From: SXPK01 sp041168165
GTDB lineage: Bacteria; Planctomycetota; UBA1135; UBA2386
NCBI GenBank assembly: GCA_041168165.1
Contig: JBEELK010000034.1
Span: forward strand, 1-11,431
DNA length: 11,431 nucleotides
Direction: 5' to 3'
This document shows positions 1-7,806 of this stretch, in pieces; within the stretch, counting starts at the first letter, position 1; each line of letters begins with the position of its first letter. The notes below the pieces were generated by a model that saw only the letters and a program-made list of their open reading frames with translations, did not search any database and was not told where the DNA came from. The translations under genes were made by a program, and so were the position numbers.

Positions 1-43
1 AGCGCCCGAGAGCGCGAGCGGGGCGAACGGCGGACTGCGCGCG

Positions 44-793
44 ATGCTGCAGCAGCGCTTGGCATCGCAGCGCGAGTCGCGCGCTCGCGTCGAGTTGCCG
101 CCGGGCGAAGTGCGCACCAACGCAGTCGGCAGCTACTGGAGCCGCACGTTGCGCTACCCAGAGGGCCACGTGCACGGGCGCATCGAACTCTCTCGCGCGC
201 TGCAGCTCGATGGCGAGTTGCTTGCGAAGTGGGCGAAGGACCCTCGCTTTGCGTCGCTGCGCACAGACGAGTGTTTGTTCTTCGACACCGAGACCACGGG
301 GCTTTCGGGCGGCGCTGGCACGATGGTGTTCACTGTCGGCCTCGGCTGGTTCGAAGGCGCAGACTTCGTGCTCGAGCAACTGTTCATGCGCGACTTCGGC
401 GAGGAGCCAGCGATGCTGCAAGCGGTGGCACAGCGACTTGAAGAACGGCCCGTGCCGGTCAGCTTCGTCGGCAAGAGCTTCGATCGCCATCGCATCGCGG
501 CGCGGCTCGCGGTGCATCGGATGTCGGCGCCGATCCTCACGGACCGACATCTCGATCTCTACTACGCAGCGCGTCGCGCGTTCGGCAAGGAGTTGCCCGA
601 CTGCAAGCTGCGCACGGTGGAGGAGCGACGGCTCGGCCTTGTGCGCGATTGCGATCTGCCGGGCAGTGAAGCTCCGATTGCATATCTGCAGTGGATCCGC
701 GACGGGCGCGGTCCCGTCGATCGCGTGCTCGAGCACAACCGACTCGACGTGCTGTCCGTCGCGGCGTTGCTCGGGTTTCTCGCGGGTCGCTGA
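44..793 (+). CDS. YprB-like RNase H-fold exonuclease (DEDD superfamily), possibly 5'-incomplete
   Basis: Predicted 3'-5' exonuclease of the YprB/RNase_H_2 family, acting on nucleic acid in the cytoplasm; the substrate is unknown. From the ATG at 44 the protein has 249 residues. Metal-binding motif I is FFDTETTG with D81 and E83. FVGKSFDRHR with D147 fits motif II, and LEHNRLDVLS with H231 and D235 fits motif III, so a complete DEDD(h) set is visible. HGR at 45-47 and the DLPGSEAP stretch near 204-211 also recall YprB proteins. The reading frame is open back to base 2 with no stop, so the true start may lie before the window; no strong ribosome site precedes base 44. In other bacteria YprB-type genes often sit beside a YprA-like helicase, but that side is not visible here. 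The family call is firm; the exact start is not. Confidence 0.85.
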   Translation: MLQQRLASQRESRARVELPPGEVRTNAVGSYWSRTLRYPEGHVHGRIELSRALQLDGELLAKWAKDPRFASLRTDECLFFDTETTGLSGGAGTMVFTVGLGWFEGADFVLEQLFMRDFGEEPAMLQAVAQRLEERPVPVSFVGKSFDRHRIAARLAVHRMSAPILTDRHLDLYYAARRAFGKELPDCKLRTVEERRLGLVRDCDLPGSEAPIAYLQWIRDGRGPVDRVLEHNRLDVLSVAALLGFLAGR

Positions 794-1159
794 ACCGCGT
801 TGCGCAGCGCACGGAATCGCGCACGACGCATTGGTCCAAGAGTGGGACACGCTTTCTCGCTCGCCATCGCTCGCTGCACATGGGCCGAAATGACGGCATT
901 CTGAGCTCCGTTCGTGCGCGCTCATGAGCCGATGGCGTCGCCTCTTCGCAGCGGAATGCTCATGCGGCGCGCAGTAGCGCTTTCACCGCTTCTTCCATCC
1001 ACGATCCGCTGCGCACGCGCTAGCCGCGACACGGTGTCCCCTGCGGCCGTTTCCTGAGCAACACTGCTACACGGGCCGACGGTGCGGACTCACCTTCGGT
1101 TGCCCGTTTTCTTGACTGGGCCTCACTCCCGGTCACTTGGACTCATCTCGGAGACTCAC
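794..1159. other. intergenic region without a recognisable gene
   Basis: These 366 bases lie between the YprB-like gene and the PPC-repeat gene. No reading frame here looks like a protein: the frames covering it are short or run on from overlaps with the neighbours. No clear terminator hairpin with a T-run follows the nuclease gene. TTGACT at 1112-1117 resembles a -35 box, but no acceptable -10 box lies 16-18 bases downstream. The stretch probably holds the promoter and leader of the PPC-repeat gene; nothing more can be supported. Confidence 0.5.
1150..1153 (+). promoter_or_regulatory. Shine-Dalgarno GGAG fixing the start of the PPC-repeat gene
   Basis: GGAG ends six bases before the ATG at 1160. 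This supports that ATG rather than the upstream in-frame GTG at 1082, because a good signal peptide also begins at 1160. Confidence 0.6.
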
Positions 1160-3061
1160 ATGTCGTTGACTCATATCGTTACTGCCGCTGGCCTCTTTGC
1201 CGGCATCTGCACTGCGCAGGCGCAGGATCCCAGCACGTGGATCCAATCCCAGTATCCGCAGATTCGCATGGCCAACCTCGAGGAGGTCATCGAACAGGGC
1301 ACGCAGGCCGGGCTCGCGCAGACCCCGCAGCAGCTCTTGCAGCTGAAGAAGTCGCTGCGCCAACTTCAGGGCAAGGACCGGCAGATGCTGCCAGGGTTCC
1401 GCCAGCCTTCGCTGGGCCCGACGACCGGCGACCTGCCGATCTTCTCGATCGACAACGCGGTCGAGCACGAGAGCAACGACGGCTGGCAGTGGGCCGACGA
1501 GATGTCCGGACCGATCGCGAGCGGCAGCTGCGCCGAACTCAATGACGTCGACTGCTGGCGATACGTCGCGGCGCAGTCGGGTTTCTACACGTTCGAAGTG
1601 AAGGCCACTGGCACGTTCCCGATCGCCGACTCGTGGCTCGTGCTGCGCAACCACAAGGGCGACGCGATCGTCATCGACGACAATGGCGCTGGCGCCAACT
1701 CGCTGTCGCGCATCAACGTCTTCTTGCCTGCTGGCACCTACTTCGTCGAAGTGTCGGGCTACAACGGCACGGGCGGCGGCACGTATGAGATCCACGCGAC
1801 GCGCGACAACGCGAACGTCATCCCGCTGACCAACGCGGGCGCCGCGGGCACGACGCAACTGCCAGCAAGCGCTACGACGCACGACGTGTTCTCGTTCACG
1901 GTGCAGGACAGCACGGTTGCGATCGAGATCGCTTCCGGCGGATCGGACACCGCGCTCGTCGTGCAGCGCGCGGATGGCGGCATCGTCTTCGCCAACGACG
2001 ACAGCTACTGGGGCGTGTTTGACGCCGCGGCCGACATCGATCTGCCAGCTGGCCAGTATTACGCCTACGTGTGGGATGCGCGCGGCTTCGCCGGCACTCC
2101 GTTCAGCATGACGTTCGACTCGCTGCCCAAGACGTTTGGCGACCTGTCGACCCTTGGCGCCACGACCGACTGGATCCTCGGCGACGAGTCGATGCGCCTG
2201 GCGCGCGTGGATCTGGCTCAGGCTGCGCACATCGTGCTTGAGACCGGCGACGCGCTGCCCGCTCCGATTGGCGACACCAATGTGGCGCTGCTCGACCGCG
2301 ATCTCGACTACATCCTCGACGTCGAGGATGGCATGGTCGCTGGCCCGGCGGACTACTACGGCCGCGTCTCGATGAGCTTGCCCGCCGGCACTTACTGGGT
2401 CGCGGTCACGCCGTTCCTCGGCTCGTGGGGCGACTACGCGCTGACCTGCGCGACGTTGCCGTATGCGCCGACGGCCTCGGCGCAGCTCGGCACGACTGTG
2501 GCTTCGATCGCCGGGTTCGGCGATGTGAACACCTACGTCGTCGAGAACGGCACGCAGGCGAGCGTCCAAGTGCGCGGTTCGGACTTCTACTTCGGCATCC
2601 TCGGTGCGGACGGCGAAGTCTCGACCAACACGCTGTGTGGCCTCCTGCACCCGCAGGCTGGCGAACTGCTGCGCGGCGGCAGCACGATCTTCACGTGGGA
2701 CCGCTTCGACTACACGGCGACGTTGGACATCCAAGTGATCCCGCCGCTCTACGTCGCTGCGGATGGCATCACGGTGATGTCGCGCGCCAAGGATGGCGAT
2801 GACGTGTGGATGTTCGCGAACTTCCAAGGCCAGACGGCTGGCTACAACTTCAACGCGGGCGACCGCGGCTTCCTGTGCCTGCCGCTCGACGCGCTGCTGC
2901 TCACGATCGACCACCGCCGCGCTGGGGCGACGGGCACGAACACGTGGTTCCAACTGCCGGTCGGCCTCACGGGCGTCGATCTGCAGACGGGCGACGTGCA
3001 CAACGGCCTCACGTGGCCGGCGCCCGCCTTCGCGACGTGGCGCAACGTGTTCTCGTTCTGA
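1160..3061 (+). CDS. secreted protein with tandem PPC-like beta-sandwich repeats
   Basis: Exported protein of 633 residues; function unknown. A signal peptide occupies residues 1-21, with probable cleavage after AQA. A glutamine-rich, probably helical segment follows (about 30-75). Three repeats resembling bacterial pre-peptidase C-terminal (PPC) domains come next. Each ends in a similar strand: LPAGTYFVEV (189-198), LPAGQYYAYV (295-304) and LPAGTYWVAV (407-416), spaced about 106-112 residues. The ESND at 104-107 is typical of the start of a PPC domain. A further beta-rich part (about 440-530) and a C-terminal part (about 531-633, ending in NGLTWPAPAFATWRNV) are unassigned. No peptidase or other catalytic domain is visible, so this is a PPC-only protein. 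PPC domains usually accompany secreted enzymes or mediate binding outside the cell. It is a single gene, convergent with the lysozyme gene across a shared terminator. Confidence 0.8.
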   Translation: MSLTHIVTAAGLFAGICTAQAQDPSTWIQSQYPQIRMANLEEVIEQGTQAGLAQTPQQLLQLKKSLRQLQGKDRQMLPGFRQPSLGPTTGDLPIFSIDNAVEHESNDGWQWADEMSGPIASGSCAELNDVDCWRYVAAQSGFYTFEVKATGTFPIADSWLVLRNHKGDAIVIDDNGAGANSLSRINVFLPAGTYFVEVSGYNGTGGGTYEIHATRDNANVIPLTNAGAAGTTQLPASATTHDVFSFTVQDSTVAIEIASGGSDTALVVQRADGGIVFANDDSYWGVFDAAADIDLPAGQYYAYVWDARGFAGTPFSMTFDSLPKTFGDLSTLGATTDWILGDESMRLARVDLAQAAHIVLETGDALPAPIGDTNVALLDRDLDYILDVEDGMVAGPADYYGRVSMSLPAGTYWVAVTPFLGSWGDYALTCATLPYAPTASAQLGTTVASIAGFGDVNTYVVENGTQASVQVRGSDFYFGILGADGEVSTNTLCGLLHPQAGELLRGGSTIFTWDRFDYTATLDIQVIPPLYVAADGITVMSRAKDGDDVWMFANFQGQTAGYNFNAGDRGFLCLPLDALLLTIDHRRAGATGTNTWFQLPVGLTGVDLQTGDVHNGLTWPAPAFATWRNVFSF

Positions 3062-3173
3062 CCTGCGTGCGCTAGCCGCAGCGCTCTGCTCCTGGTCTCC
3101 AGCGGTCGGCTTCATTCCTCCGACCGCGCTGTCCAACGCTCAGGAACGAGCGCCAACGCCGCGCATCGCAACG

Positions 3174-3205
3174 AGAAAGCCGCGTCCTGATGGGCGCGGC
3201 TTTCT
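3174..3205. terminator. bidirectional rho-independent terminator between convergent genes
   Basis: A perfect 11-bp stem, AGAAAGCCGCG (3174-3184) and CGCGGCTTTCT (3195-3205), encloses a 10-base loop. It is A-rich on the left and T-rich on the right, so it can end transcription of the PPC-repeat gene on the plus strand and of the CNNM-lysozyme pair on the minus strand. Confidence 0.85.
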
Positions 3206-3223
3206 GCATTTCCGGGCTGCCCT

Positions 3224-3721
3224 TCAGAGGTAGCGCTGCACCCGTTGCCAGTAGCCGAGCGTCGCGTCCTTCTGGGGTCCGGTCGGCCCGCCGTTGTGCA
3301 CGCGCGCGATCGTCTCGGCATAGCCGTGTGACAACGCGTCCGCTGCGTAGCGACGCATGTAGGCGAGGATCACGCGCTCGGCATAGGCGCGATTGCGGCA
3401 GTCTTCGTAGGTCCCGCCGAGATCTGGATCGCCGCCTCTGGCATCGAGCCAATAGACGAAGTGGATCTGATACGGACCGATCGCGCGCCCGTCGTCGCCG
3501 TCCGGAGGGTTGTCGCGGCCGCCGCTCTCGACTTGTCGGATCGCTTCCAGGATCTCCGCGATGGGCCAGGCGCGCGAACTGCCGCCGACCGGCATTGCCA
3601 GCAGCAGCAGTGCAGCGAAGAACGGCAAGAACGCCGCCACGAACGCGCGAACCGACGGGTCCTGGAGCGACCAGCCTGACATCGATCGCGCGGATCCTGC
3701 CTTAGCCTTCAACTCGCTCAC
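3224..3721 (-). CDS. i-type (destabilase-like) lysozyme, membrane-anchored or exported
   Basis: Likely peptidoglycan glycosidase of 165 residues. A hydrophobic segment at about 27-43 would act as signal peptide or anchor, placing the enzyme outside the cytoplasmic membrane. The rest matches the pattern of invertebrate-type lysozymes (destabilase family): VESGG with candidate catalytic Glu65, an Asp-rich stretch (D74, D76, D77) where the second catalytic Asp is expected, then GPYQI (82-86), YWLDA (90-94), YEDC (105-108), YMRRYA (121-126), and the C-terminal ARVHNGGPTG and ATLGYW. Animal i-type lysozymes are cysteine-rich; this protein has one cysteine (C108), so it cannot have their disulfide set. 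The start is GTG at 3721 overlapping the CNNM stop as GTGA, implying translational coupling. An ATG at residue 14 (base 3682) is an alternative that still keeps the hydrophobic segment. Confidence 0.75.
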   Translation of the reverse strand: MSELKAKAGSARSMSGWSLQDPSVRAFVAAFLPFFAALLLLAMPVGGSSRAWPIAEILEAIRQVESGGRDNPPDGDDGRAIGPYQIHFVYWLDARGGDPDLGGTYEDCRNRAYAERVILAYMRRYAADALSHGYAETIARVHNGGPTGPQKDATLGYWQRVQRYL

Positions 3722-4974
3722 TCCGAGGTTTTCGACGACTCCGTCTCATCCTTCTGCAGCGGCAGGATGCGCACGCGCTCGGCTCGACGGTTGTTGGCCT
3801 TGGTGACGATGAAGCGGAAGCCTCGGAAGTCGATCTCCGCGCCAGCCCACGGCACGTCGCCGAGTTGCTCGCCCAAGAAGCCGGAGACCGTCGTGCTCTC
3901 GGATTCGACGTCATGGAGCCCGAGCTTCTCGAACACCTTGCGCGCCTCGGCTTGGCCACGGCACAGCATCGAACCATCGGGCCGCGACACGAGCTGCGTT
4001 TCGTCCGCGTCGAGTTCGTCTTGGATCTCGCCGACGATCTCTTCGAGCACGTCTTCGAGGGTCACGATGCCTTGGATCGCGCCGTACTCGTCCACGACCA
4101 GCGCCATGTGCCTCTGCTCCTTCTGCATGTTGCGCAGCAAGTGGTTGAGCTTCTGCGTCTCCGGCACGAAGAGCAGCGGCACCATCAACTCCTCCCAATC
4201 CGGCTCTGTGCGCGTGCGCAGGTGGAACAGCAGTTCCTTGGTCAGCACCACGCCTTTGCTGCCGTCGAGGTCGCCAGTCGGCGTGAACGGGAAGCGGCTG
4301 TGGCCCGTGCGTTGCAACGTCTCGAGCGTCTTGTGCAGCGACTCCGTCCCAGACAAGAACGCCACGCGGTGGCGCGGCACCATCACGTCGCGCACGCGTC
4401 GATCGCGCAATCGCGTTGCATTGGCAATGATGTCCGCGGTCAGCGAGCCGAACGCGCCTTGCGCGTGGCCCGCGGTCGCGAGCAGGCGGATCTCTTCGAG
4501 GGACTGGTGGTGATCGCCATCTCGCTGGCCGACCAAGTGCGAGACCAAGCGCGTGACGATCAGCAGCGGTCGCAACAGCCGGACGAGGATGTCGACCGTG
4601 TGCGTCACCGGAACCGCGAGCGAGTTCGCATGCACGACGCCGATCGTCTTCGGCGTGATCTCGGTGAGGAGCAGCACGGCGATGGTGAAGGACACCACGA
4701 ACCACCAGTCCGACGTGTCTGGGAACGCGACCACGAAGCTGGCCGCCGCGACCGCCGCGCCGGCGGTGTTGGCGATGGTGTTCATCACCAGGATGGCCGC
4801 GATGGGTTGCTCAGGCTTGGCCTTGAACTCCTTCAGCAGCGAGCCCGCGCGCTTGCCCGACCTGACCAAGCTCTCCACGCGCGACTGCGTGATGCTCAGG
4901 AACGCTGCTTCCAGCAGCGAGGAGGCGAACGAAACGATCAGCGCGAACGTGACGCAGAGGACAAAGAGGAGCAT
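3718..4974 (-). CDS. CNNM/CorC-HlyC family membrane protein (DUF21 + CBS pair + CorC_HlyC domain)
   Basis: Integral membrane protein of 418 residues of the CNNM/CorC family, whose members are implicated in magnesium or other cation efflux. The domain order is standard. The DUF21/CNNM membrane domain spans about 1-150, with hydrophobic segments near 1-20, 59-83, 90-105 and 125-145 and the conserved TEITPKTIG (104-112). A CBS-domain pair spans about 190-320, with VVDEYGAIQGIVTLEDVLEE (293-312) and then IVGEIQDE. The C-terminal CorC_HlyC domain is at about 325-410. Length is normal for the family. The start is ATG at 4974 with no clear ribosome site; the leader upstream is very GC-rich and can fold. 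It forms a two-gene operon with the i-type lysozyme through the GTGA overlap. Whether this member transports Mg2+, or tolerates another ion, cannot be told from sequence alone. Confidence 0.88.
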   Translation of the reverse strand: MLLFVLCVTFALIVSFASSLLEAAFLSITQSRVESLVRSGKRAGSLLKEFKAKPEQPIAAILVMNTIANTAGAAVAAASFVVAFPDTSDWWFVVSFTIAVLLLTEITPKTIGVVHANSLAVPVTHTVDILVRLLRPLLIVTRLVSHLVGQRDGDHHQSLEEIRLLATAGHAQGAFGSLTADIIANATRLRDRRVRDVMVPRHRVAFLSGTESLHKTLETLQRTGHSRFPFTPTGDLDGSKGVVLTKELLFHLRTRTEPDWEELMVPLLFVPETQKLNHLLRNMQKEQRHMALVVDEYGAIQGIVTLEDVLEEIVGEIQDELDADETQLVSRPDGSMLCRGQAEARKVFEKLGLHDVESESTTVSGFLGEQLGDVPWAGAEIDFRGFRFIVTKANNRRAERVRILPLQKDETESSKTSE

Positions 4975-4991
4975 CGGAATGGCGGGGAGGG

Positions 4992-5045
4992 GCCCCGGCG
5001 GGGCAGAAGGCTAGCGGGGCCGCTCGCTGCGCCCCAATGCCGGGG
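4992..5045 (-). promoter_or_regulatory. GC-rich foldable leader upstream of the CNNM-lysozyme operon
   Basis: CCCCGGC (4993-4999) pairs with GCCGGGG (5039-5045), and inside it GGGGC (5016-5020) pairs with GCCCC (5031-5035). A competing local hairpin is GCCCCG (4992-4997) with CGGGGC (4999-5004), which has a one-base loop and so would need to open its closing pairs. The element lies 18 bases or more upstream of the CNNM ATG on the minus strand. It could be leader RNA structure, but GC-rich DNA gives such pairings by chance and I recognise no riboswitch class. Confidence 0.25.
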
Positions 5046-5100
5046 TGGAAAAGGCGCACGCTGGCGTCCTAGCCGGCTCCGCGCGGTTCTGGCTCGGCCC

Positions 5101-5142
5101 AAAAACACAGCGAGCCGTCCCGCTTCGCAGCGGGACGGCTCG
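5101..5142 (-). terminator. rho-independent terminator of the acyl-CoA dehydrogenase gene
   Basis: A perfect 14-bp stem (5111-5124 with 5129-5142) closes a four-base loop. On the minus strand it is followed by CTGTG and then five T residues (5105-5101). It lies 25 bases after the TAA of the fadE-like gene and separates it from the CNNM operon, so the latter should have its own promoter. Confidence 0.88.
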
Positions 5143-5167
5143 CGCGTTATGTGCTCTGCAGCGCGCG

Positions 5168-7651
5168 TTAGCCGCGTGCGCAGACCGTCATGCCGCCACC
5201 AGTCGGCGCGACCGCCGTCTGCTTGTATTCCTCGAGCGTGAACGAGTCGACCGCGACGGCCTCGGCGCGTGCCGCCTCGGCTTCGCGCGCGAGCTTGCGC
5301 TCCTCGTCCGTCAGCAGGCCGATCTCGCATGCGCGATCGAGCAGTTGCTCGGGGCGCGCCTTCGGCAGGCGGCCGGACTTGACGCCGTCCTTCAGCTTCT
5401 TGAGCACCGGTTCGACGTCGAGCGACAGCTGCAGCGCGCGTTCGAGGCGGCCGAGCGCCGACGTCGACGACGCGGGGATGTGCATCCCGGGCGTCAGGCG
5501 ATCGCGTTGCTCAGACGGTTGCAGCAGCGTGCGCGCGACCTTGCCGCCGACTCGGTCGTTCGGCATCGAGCCAATCGAGTTGAGGCGCGACATCCACGCG
5601 AGCGGGCCGCGCAGGGCCCACGTGAGGCCCGGAACCTGCAGGTTCTCGAACAACCCGTCAAAGGCCTGTTGGATGCGCGCGAACGCGTAGTCCATGCTCC
5701 ATTGCAGGAGCGGCAGGTCCTCTTGCTTGCGGCCTTCGGCTTCGAAGCGGCGCAGCACCGCGGCGCCGAAGTACATCCAGCTGAACGCGTCGGCGTAGCG
5801 GCCGGTGATCTTCTCCTTGCGCTTCAGGTTGCCGCCGAGCGTGCCCATCGCGGCATCCGCCCAGAAGGCGAACTTGGCCGAGCACCAGCTGAGCTTTTTC
5901 CAGTAGGGCTTCGCCGGTCCGCCGACGGGCGACTGCGCGATCGCGCCGCGCGTGAGGCCGAGCAGCATCGCGCGCACGCCGTTGCGGGCGACGTGGCCGA
6001 TGTGGCCCCACAGGCTCGCGTCGAACGCCTTGACGTCGTTGTTGCCGAGTGCCTCGATCTCCTTGTAGGCGAACGGGTGGCAGCGGATCGCACCCTGGCC
6101 GAAGATCATCAGCGTGCGCGTCAGGATGTTGGCGCCTTCGACCGTGATGCAGATCGGCGTGCCGGTGTAGGCGTTGGCCATCAGGTTGCGCGGGCCGCGC
6201 GAGATCGCGGCGCCGGCCATGACGTCCATGCCGTCATTGACGACCTGACGCCACATCTCGGTCGTGTTGTACTTCATCATCGCGGTCACGACCGCGGGCT
6301 TCTGGCCCTGGTCGAGCGCGCCGCACGTGTAGCGACGCGCGGCCTCGAGGATGTAGTTGAAGCCCGCGATGCGCGCGAGCGGCTCTTCGATGCCTTCGAA
6401 CTTGCCGATCGGCAGGCCGAACTGGCTGCGCACCGCCGAGTAGGCGCCGACTGCGCGCGCGGTCAGCTGCGCGCCGCCGCTGCTGCACGCGGGCAGCGAG
6501 ATGCCGCGGCCGGCCGCGAGGCATTCCATCAGCATGCGCCAGCCTTGGCCGACGCCTTGCGCGCCGCCGATGACCGCTTCTTCGAGCGGAACGACGACGT
6601 CCTTGCCGTTGGTCGGGCAGTTGTAGAACGGCACGCCGAGCGGGTCGTGGCGACGGCCGAGCACGACGCCTTGCGTCGAGGTCGGGATCAGCGCGCACGT
6701 GATGCCGAGGAACGGGCCCTTGCCGAGCAGGTTCTCGGGGTCGTGAAGTTGGAACGCGAGGCCGAGAACGGTCGAGACCGCGGCCAGCGTGATGTAGCGC
6801 TTGTTCCAGTTGAGGCGGACCATCAAGCGGCCGTCCTCACCGCGGAACACGACGCCGTGGCTCGAGATCGCGCCAGCGTCCGAACCCGCGTTGGGCTCGG
6901 TGAGCGCAAAGCACGGGATCTCTTCGCCGCGCGCGAGCGCGGGCAGCCAGCGGTCCTTCTGCGCCTCGGTGCCGTAGTGAATCAACAGCTCGGCCGGGCC
7001 GAGCGAGTTGGGGACCATCACCGTGATCGCGAGCGGCAACGAGCGCGACGTGAGCTTCGTCACGACGGCGCTGTTGCACGACGCCGACAGGCCAAGCCCG
7101 TCGTATTCCTTCGGGATGATCATGCCGAAGAAGCGCTCGCGCTTGAGGTAGCTCCAGACCTCGGGCGGCAGGTCGCGCTGCTGCGACACTTCCCAGTCAT
7201 CGGTCATCTCGCACACGCGCGCGACCGGGCCGTCGAGGAACGCCTTCTCTTCCTTGCTGAGGTCCGGGTAGTCCGCCGACGCGAGGCGTTCGAGGTTGGG
7301 CTTGCCTGAGAACAGTTCGCCGTCGAGCCACACTGAGCCCGCGGCGATCGCGGTCTTCTCGGTCTCGCTGATCTGCGGCAAGAAGCCGCCGTCCCGCATG
7401 AGCTTCATCACGCGCGCGCTGAGCACTCGGCGCAGCGGCGTCACGAGGAAGAACGCGAGCGGCGCTATCACGGCGATGCCGAGCCACAAAGGCGCGCCCA
7501 TCAGCCACAGCGTCGCGGCGGTCACCGCGGCGAACTGCCACAGGCGCGCGCCGGAGTAGATCGGCAGCAGCACGAGCAGCAGACCTGCTGGATACGCGAG
7601 CCAGGATGGCGCTGAAGACAGCGCCCCGTAGGTGTTGTTGAGCCAGTCCAT
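5168..7651 (-). CDS. fadE: FadE-type acyl-CoA dehydrogenase, membrane-anchored
   Basis: FAD-dependent acyl-CoA dehydrogenase, first step of fatty-acid beta-oxidation (acyl-CoA to trans-2-enoyl-CoA). The protein has 827 residues, close to E. coli FadE (814) and far longer than the roughly 380-residue short form. Two hydrophobic segments at about 18-33 and 40-70 anchor it to the membrane. The catalytic part includes CFALTEPNAGSDAG (247-260), the flavin/substrate signature of the family, and ITVEGANILTRTLMIFGQGA (502-521), in which E505 sits where the catalytic base lies in MCAD-type enzymes. The C-terminal third (about 525-800) matches the DUF1974 extension specific to FadE, including RYADAFSWMYFGAA (618-631) and the segment after it. 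The start is ATG at 7651, without a clear ribosome site but with a hairpin just upstream. Family assignment is firm; acyl chain-length preference cannot be read. Confidence 0.93.
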   Translation of the reverse strand: MDWLNNTYGALSSAPSWLAYPAGLLLVLLPIYSGARLWQFAAVTAATLWLMGAPLWLGIAVIAPLAFFLVTPLRRVLSARVMKLMRDGGFLPQISETEKTAIAAGSVWLDGELFSGKPNLERLASADYPDLSKEEKAFLDGPVARVCEMTDDWEVSQQRDLPPEVWSYLKRERFFGMIIPKEYDGLGLSASCNSAVVTKLTSRSLPLAITVMVPNSLGPAELLIHYGTEAQKDRWLPALARGEEIPCFALTEPNAGSDAGAISSHGVVFRGEDGRLMVRLNWNKRYITLAAVSTVLGLAFQLHDPENLLGKGPFLGITCALIPTSTQGVVLGRRHDPLGVPFYNCPTNGKDVVVPLEEAVIGGAQGVGQGWRMLMECLAAGRGISLPACSSGGAQLTARAVGAYSAVRSQFGLPIGKFEGIEEPLARIAGFNYILEAARRYTCGALDQGQKPAVVTAMMKYNTTEMWRQVVNDGMDVMAGAAISRGPRNLMANAYTGTPICITVEGANILTRTLMIFGQGAIRCHPFAYKEIEALGNNDVKAFDASLWGHIGHVARNGVRAMLLGLTRGAIAQSPVGGPAKPYWKKLSWCSAKFAFWADAAMGTLGGNLKRKEKITGRYADAFSWMYFGAAVLRRFEAEGRKQEDLPLLQWSMDYAFARIQQAFDGLFENLQVPGLTWALRGPLAWMSRLNSIGSMPNDRVGGKVARTLLQPSEQRDRLTPGMHIPASSTSALGRLERALQLSLDVEPVLKKLKDGVKSGRLPKARPEQLLDRACEIGLLTDEERKLAREAEAARAEAVAVDSFTLEEYKQTAVAPTGGGMTVCARG

Positions 7652-7661
7652 CGGCGATGCA

Positions 7662-7687
7662 GGAAAACCCGGTATGGCGGGTTCTTC
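7662..7687 (-). promoter_or_regulatory. hairpin just upstream of the fadE-like start codon
   Basis: On the minus strand GAAGAACCCG (7687-7678) and CGGGTTTTCC (7671-7662) form a stem of about 10 positions with one G-T wobble and one mismatch around a six-base loop. It ends 10 bases before the ATG, in the ribosome-binding region. It could be a weak terminator of the upstream GNAT gene, since the T-run lies inside the arm, or a structure limiting translation of fadE. Confidence 0.4.
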
Positions 7688-7725
7688 GGCAGTCCGCCGC
7701 CGCCGTCTTGCGGGCGTTCCGGGGA

Positions 7726-7764
7726 GGACTAGTCCATGCGATGGGGCGGGCTACGGAAGTTCCG
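7726..7764. promoter_or_regulatory. two short palindromes upstream of the fadE-like gene
   Basis: GGACTAGTCC (7726-7735) is a perfect 10-bp palindrome, and CGGAAGTTCCG (7754-7764) is a perfect 5+1+5 inverted repeat. Both lie in the 155-base gap between the GNAT stop and the fadE-like start, where an operator for a dimeric repressor would be expected. Neither matches a consensus I can name, so a regulatory role is inference. Confidence 0.25.
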
Positions 7765-7806
7765 ATGCCAGTGACGTCGTGGGCTACGTCTGGCGATCGC
7801 AGATGC

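Noticed and set aside
818..920. Inverted repeat CGCGCACGA (818-826) / TCGTGCGCG (912-920).
   Set aside because: Nine bases of alternating GC at a distance of about 85 bases, isolated, with nothing around it; expected by chance in this composition.
1082..1159. GTG start at 1082 for the PPC-repeat protein.
   Set aside because: It would put 26 non-conserved residues in front of a good signal peptide; GGAG followed by ATG at 1160 is a better start.
1133..3136. A 667-codon open frame on the minus strand opposite the PPC-repeat gene.
   Set aside because: Arg/Val/Ala-rich shadow of the real gene, with no signal or domain. The plus-strand gene has a signal peptide, repeats and a ribosome site.
3865..5241. 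A 458-codon plus-strand frame opposite the CNNM gene.
   Set aside because: Arg-rich antisense shadow of a gene with three clear domains.
5045..7309. A 754-codon open frame on the plus strand opposite the acyl-CoA dehydrogenase gene.
   Set aside because: Its product is rich in Arg, Ala and His with no domain, and it is antisense to a firmly identified FadE-type gene. Such frames arise from GC-biased third codon positions.
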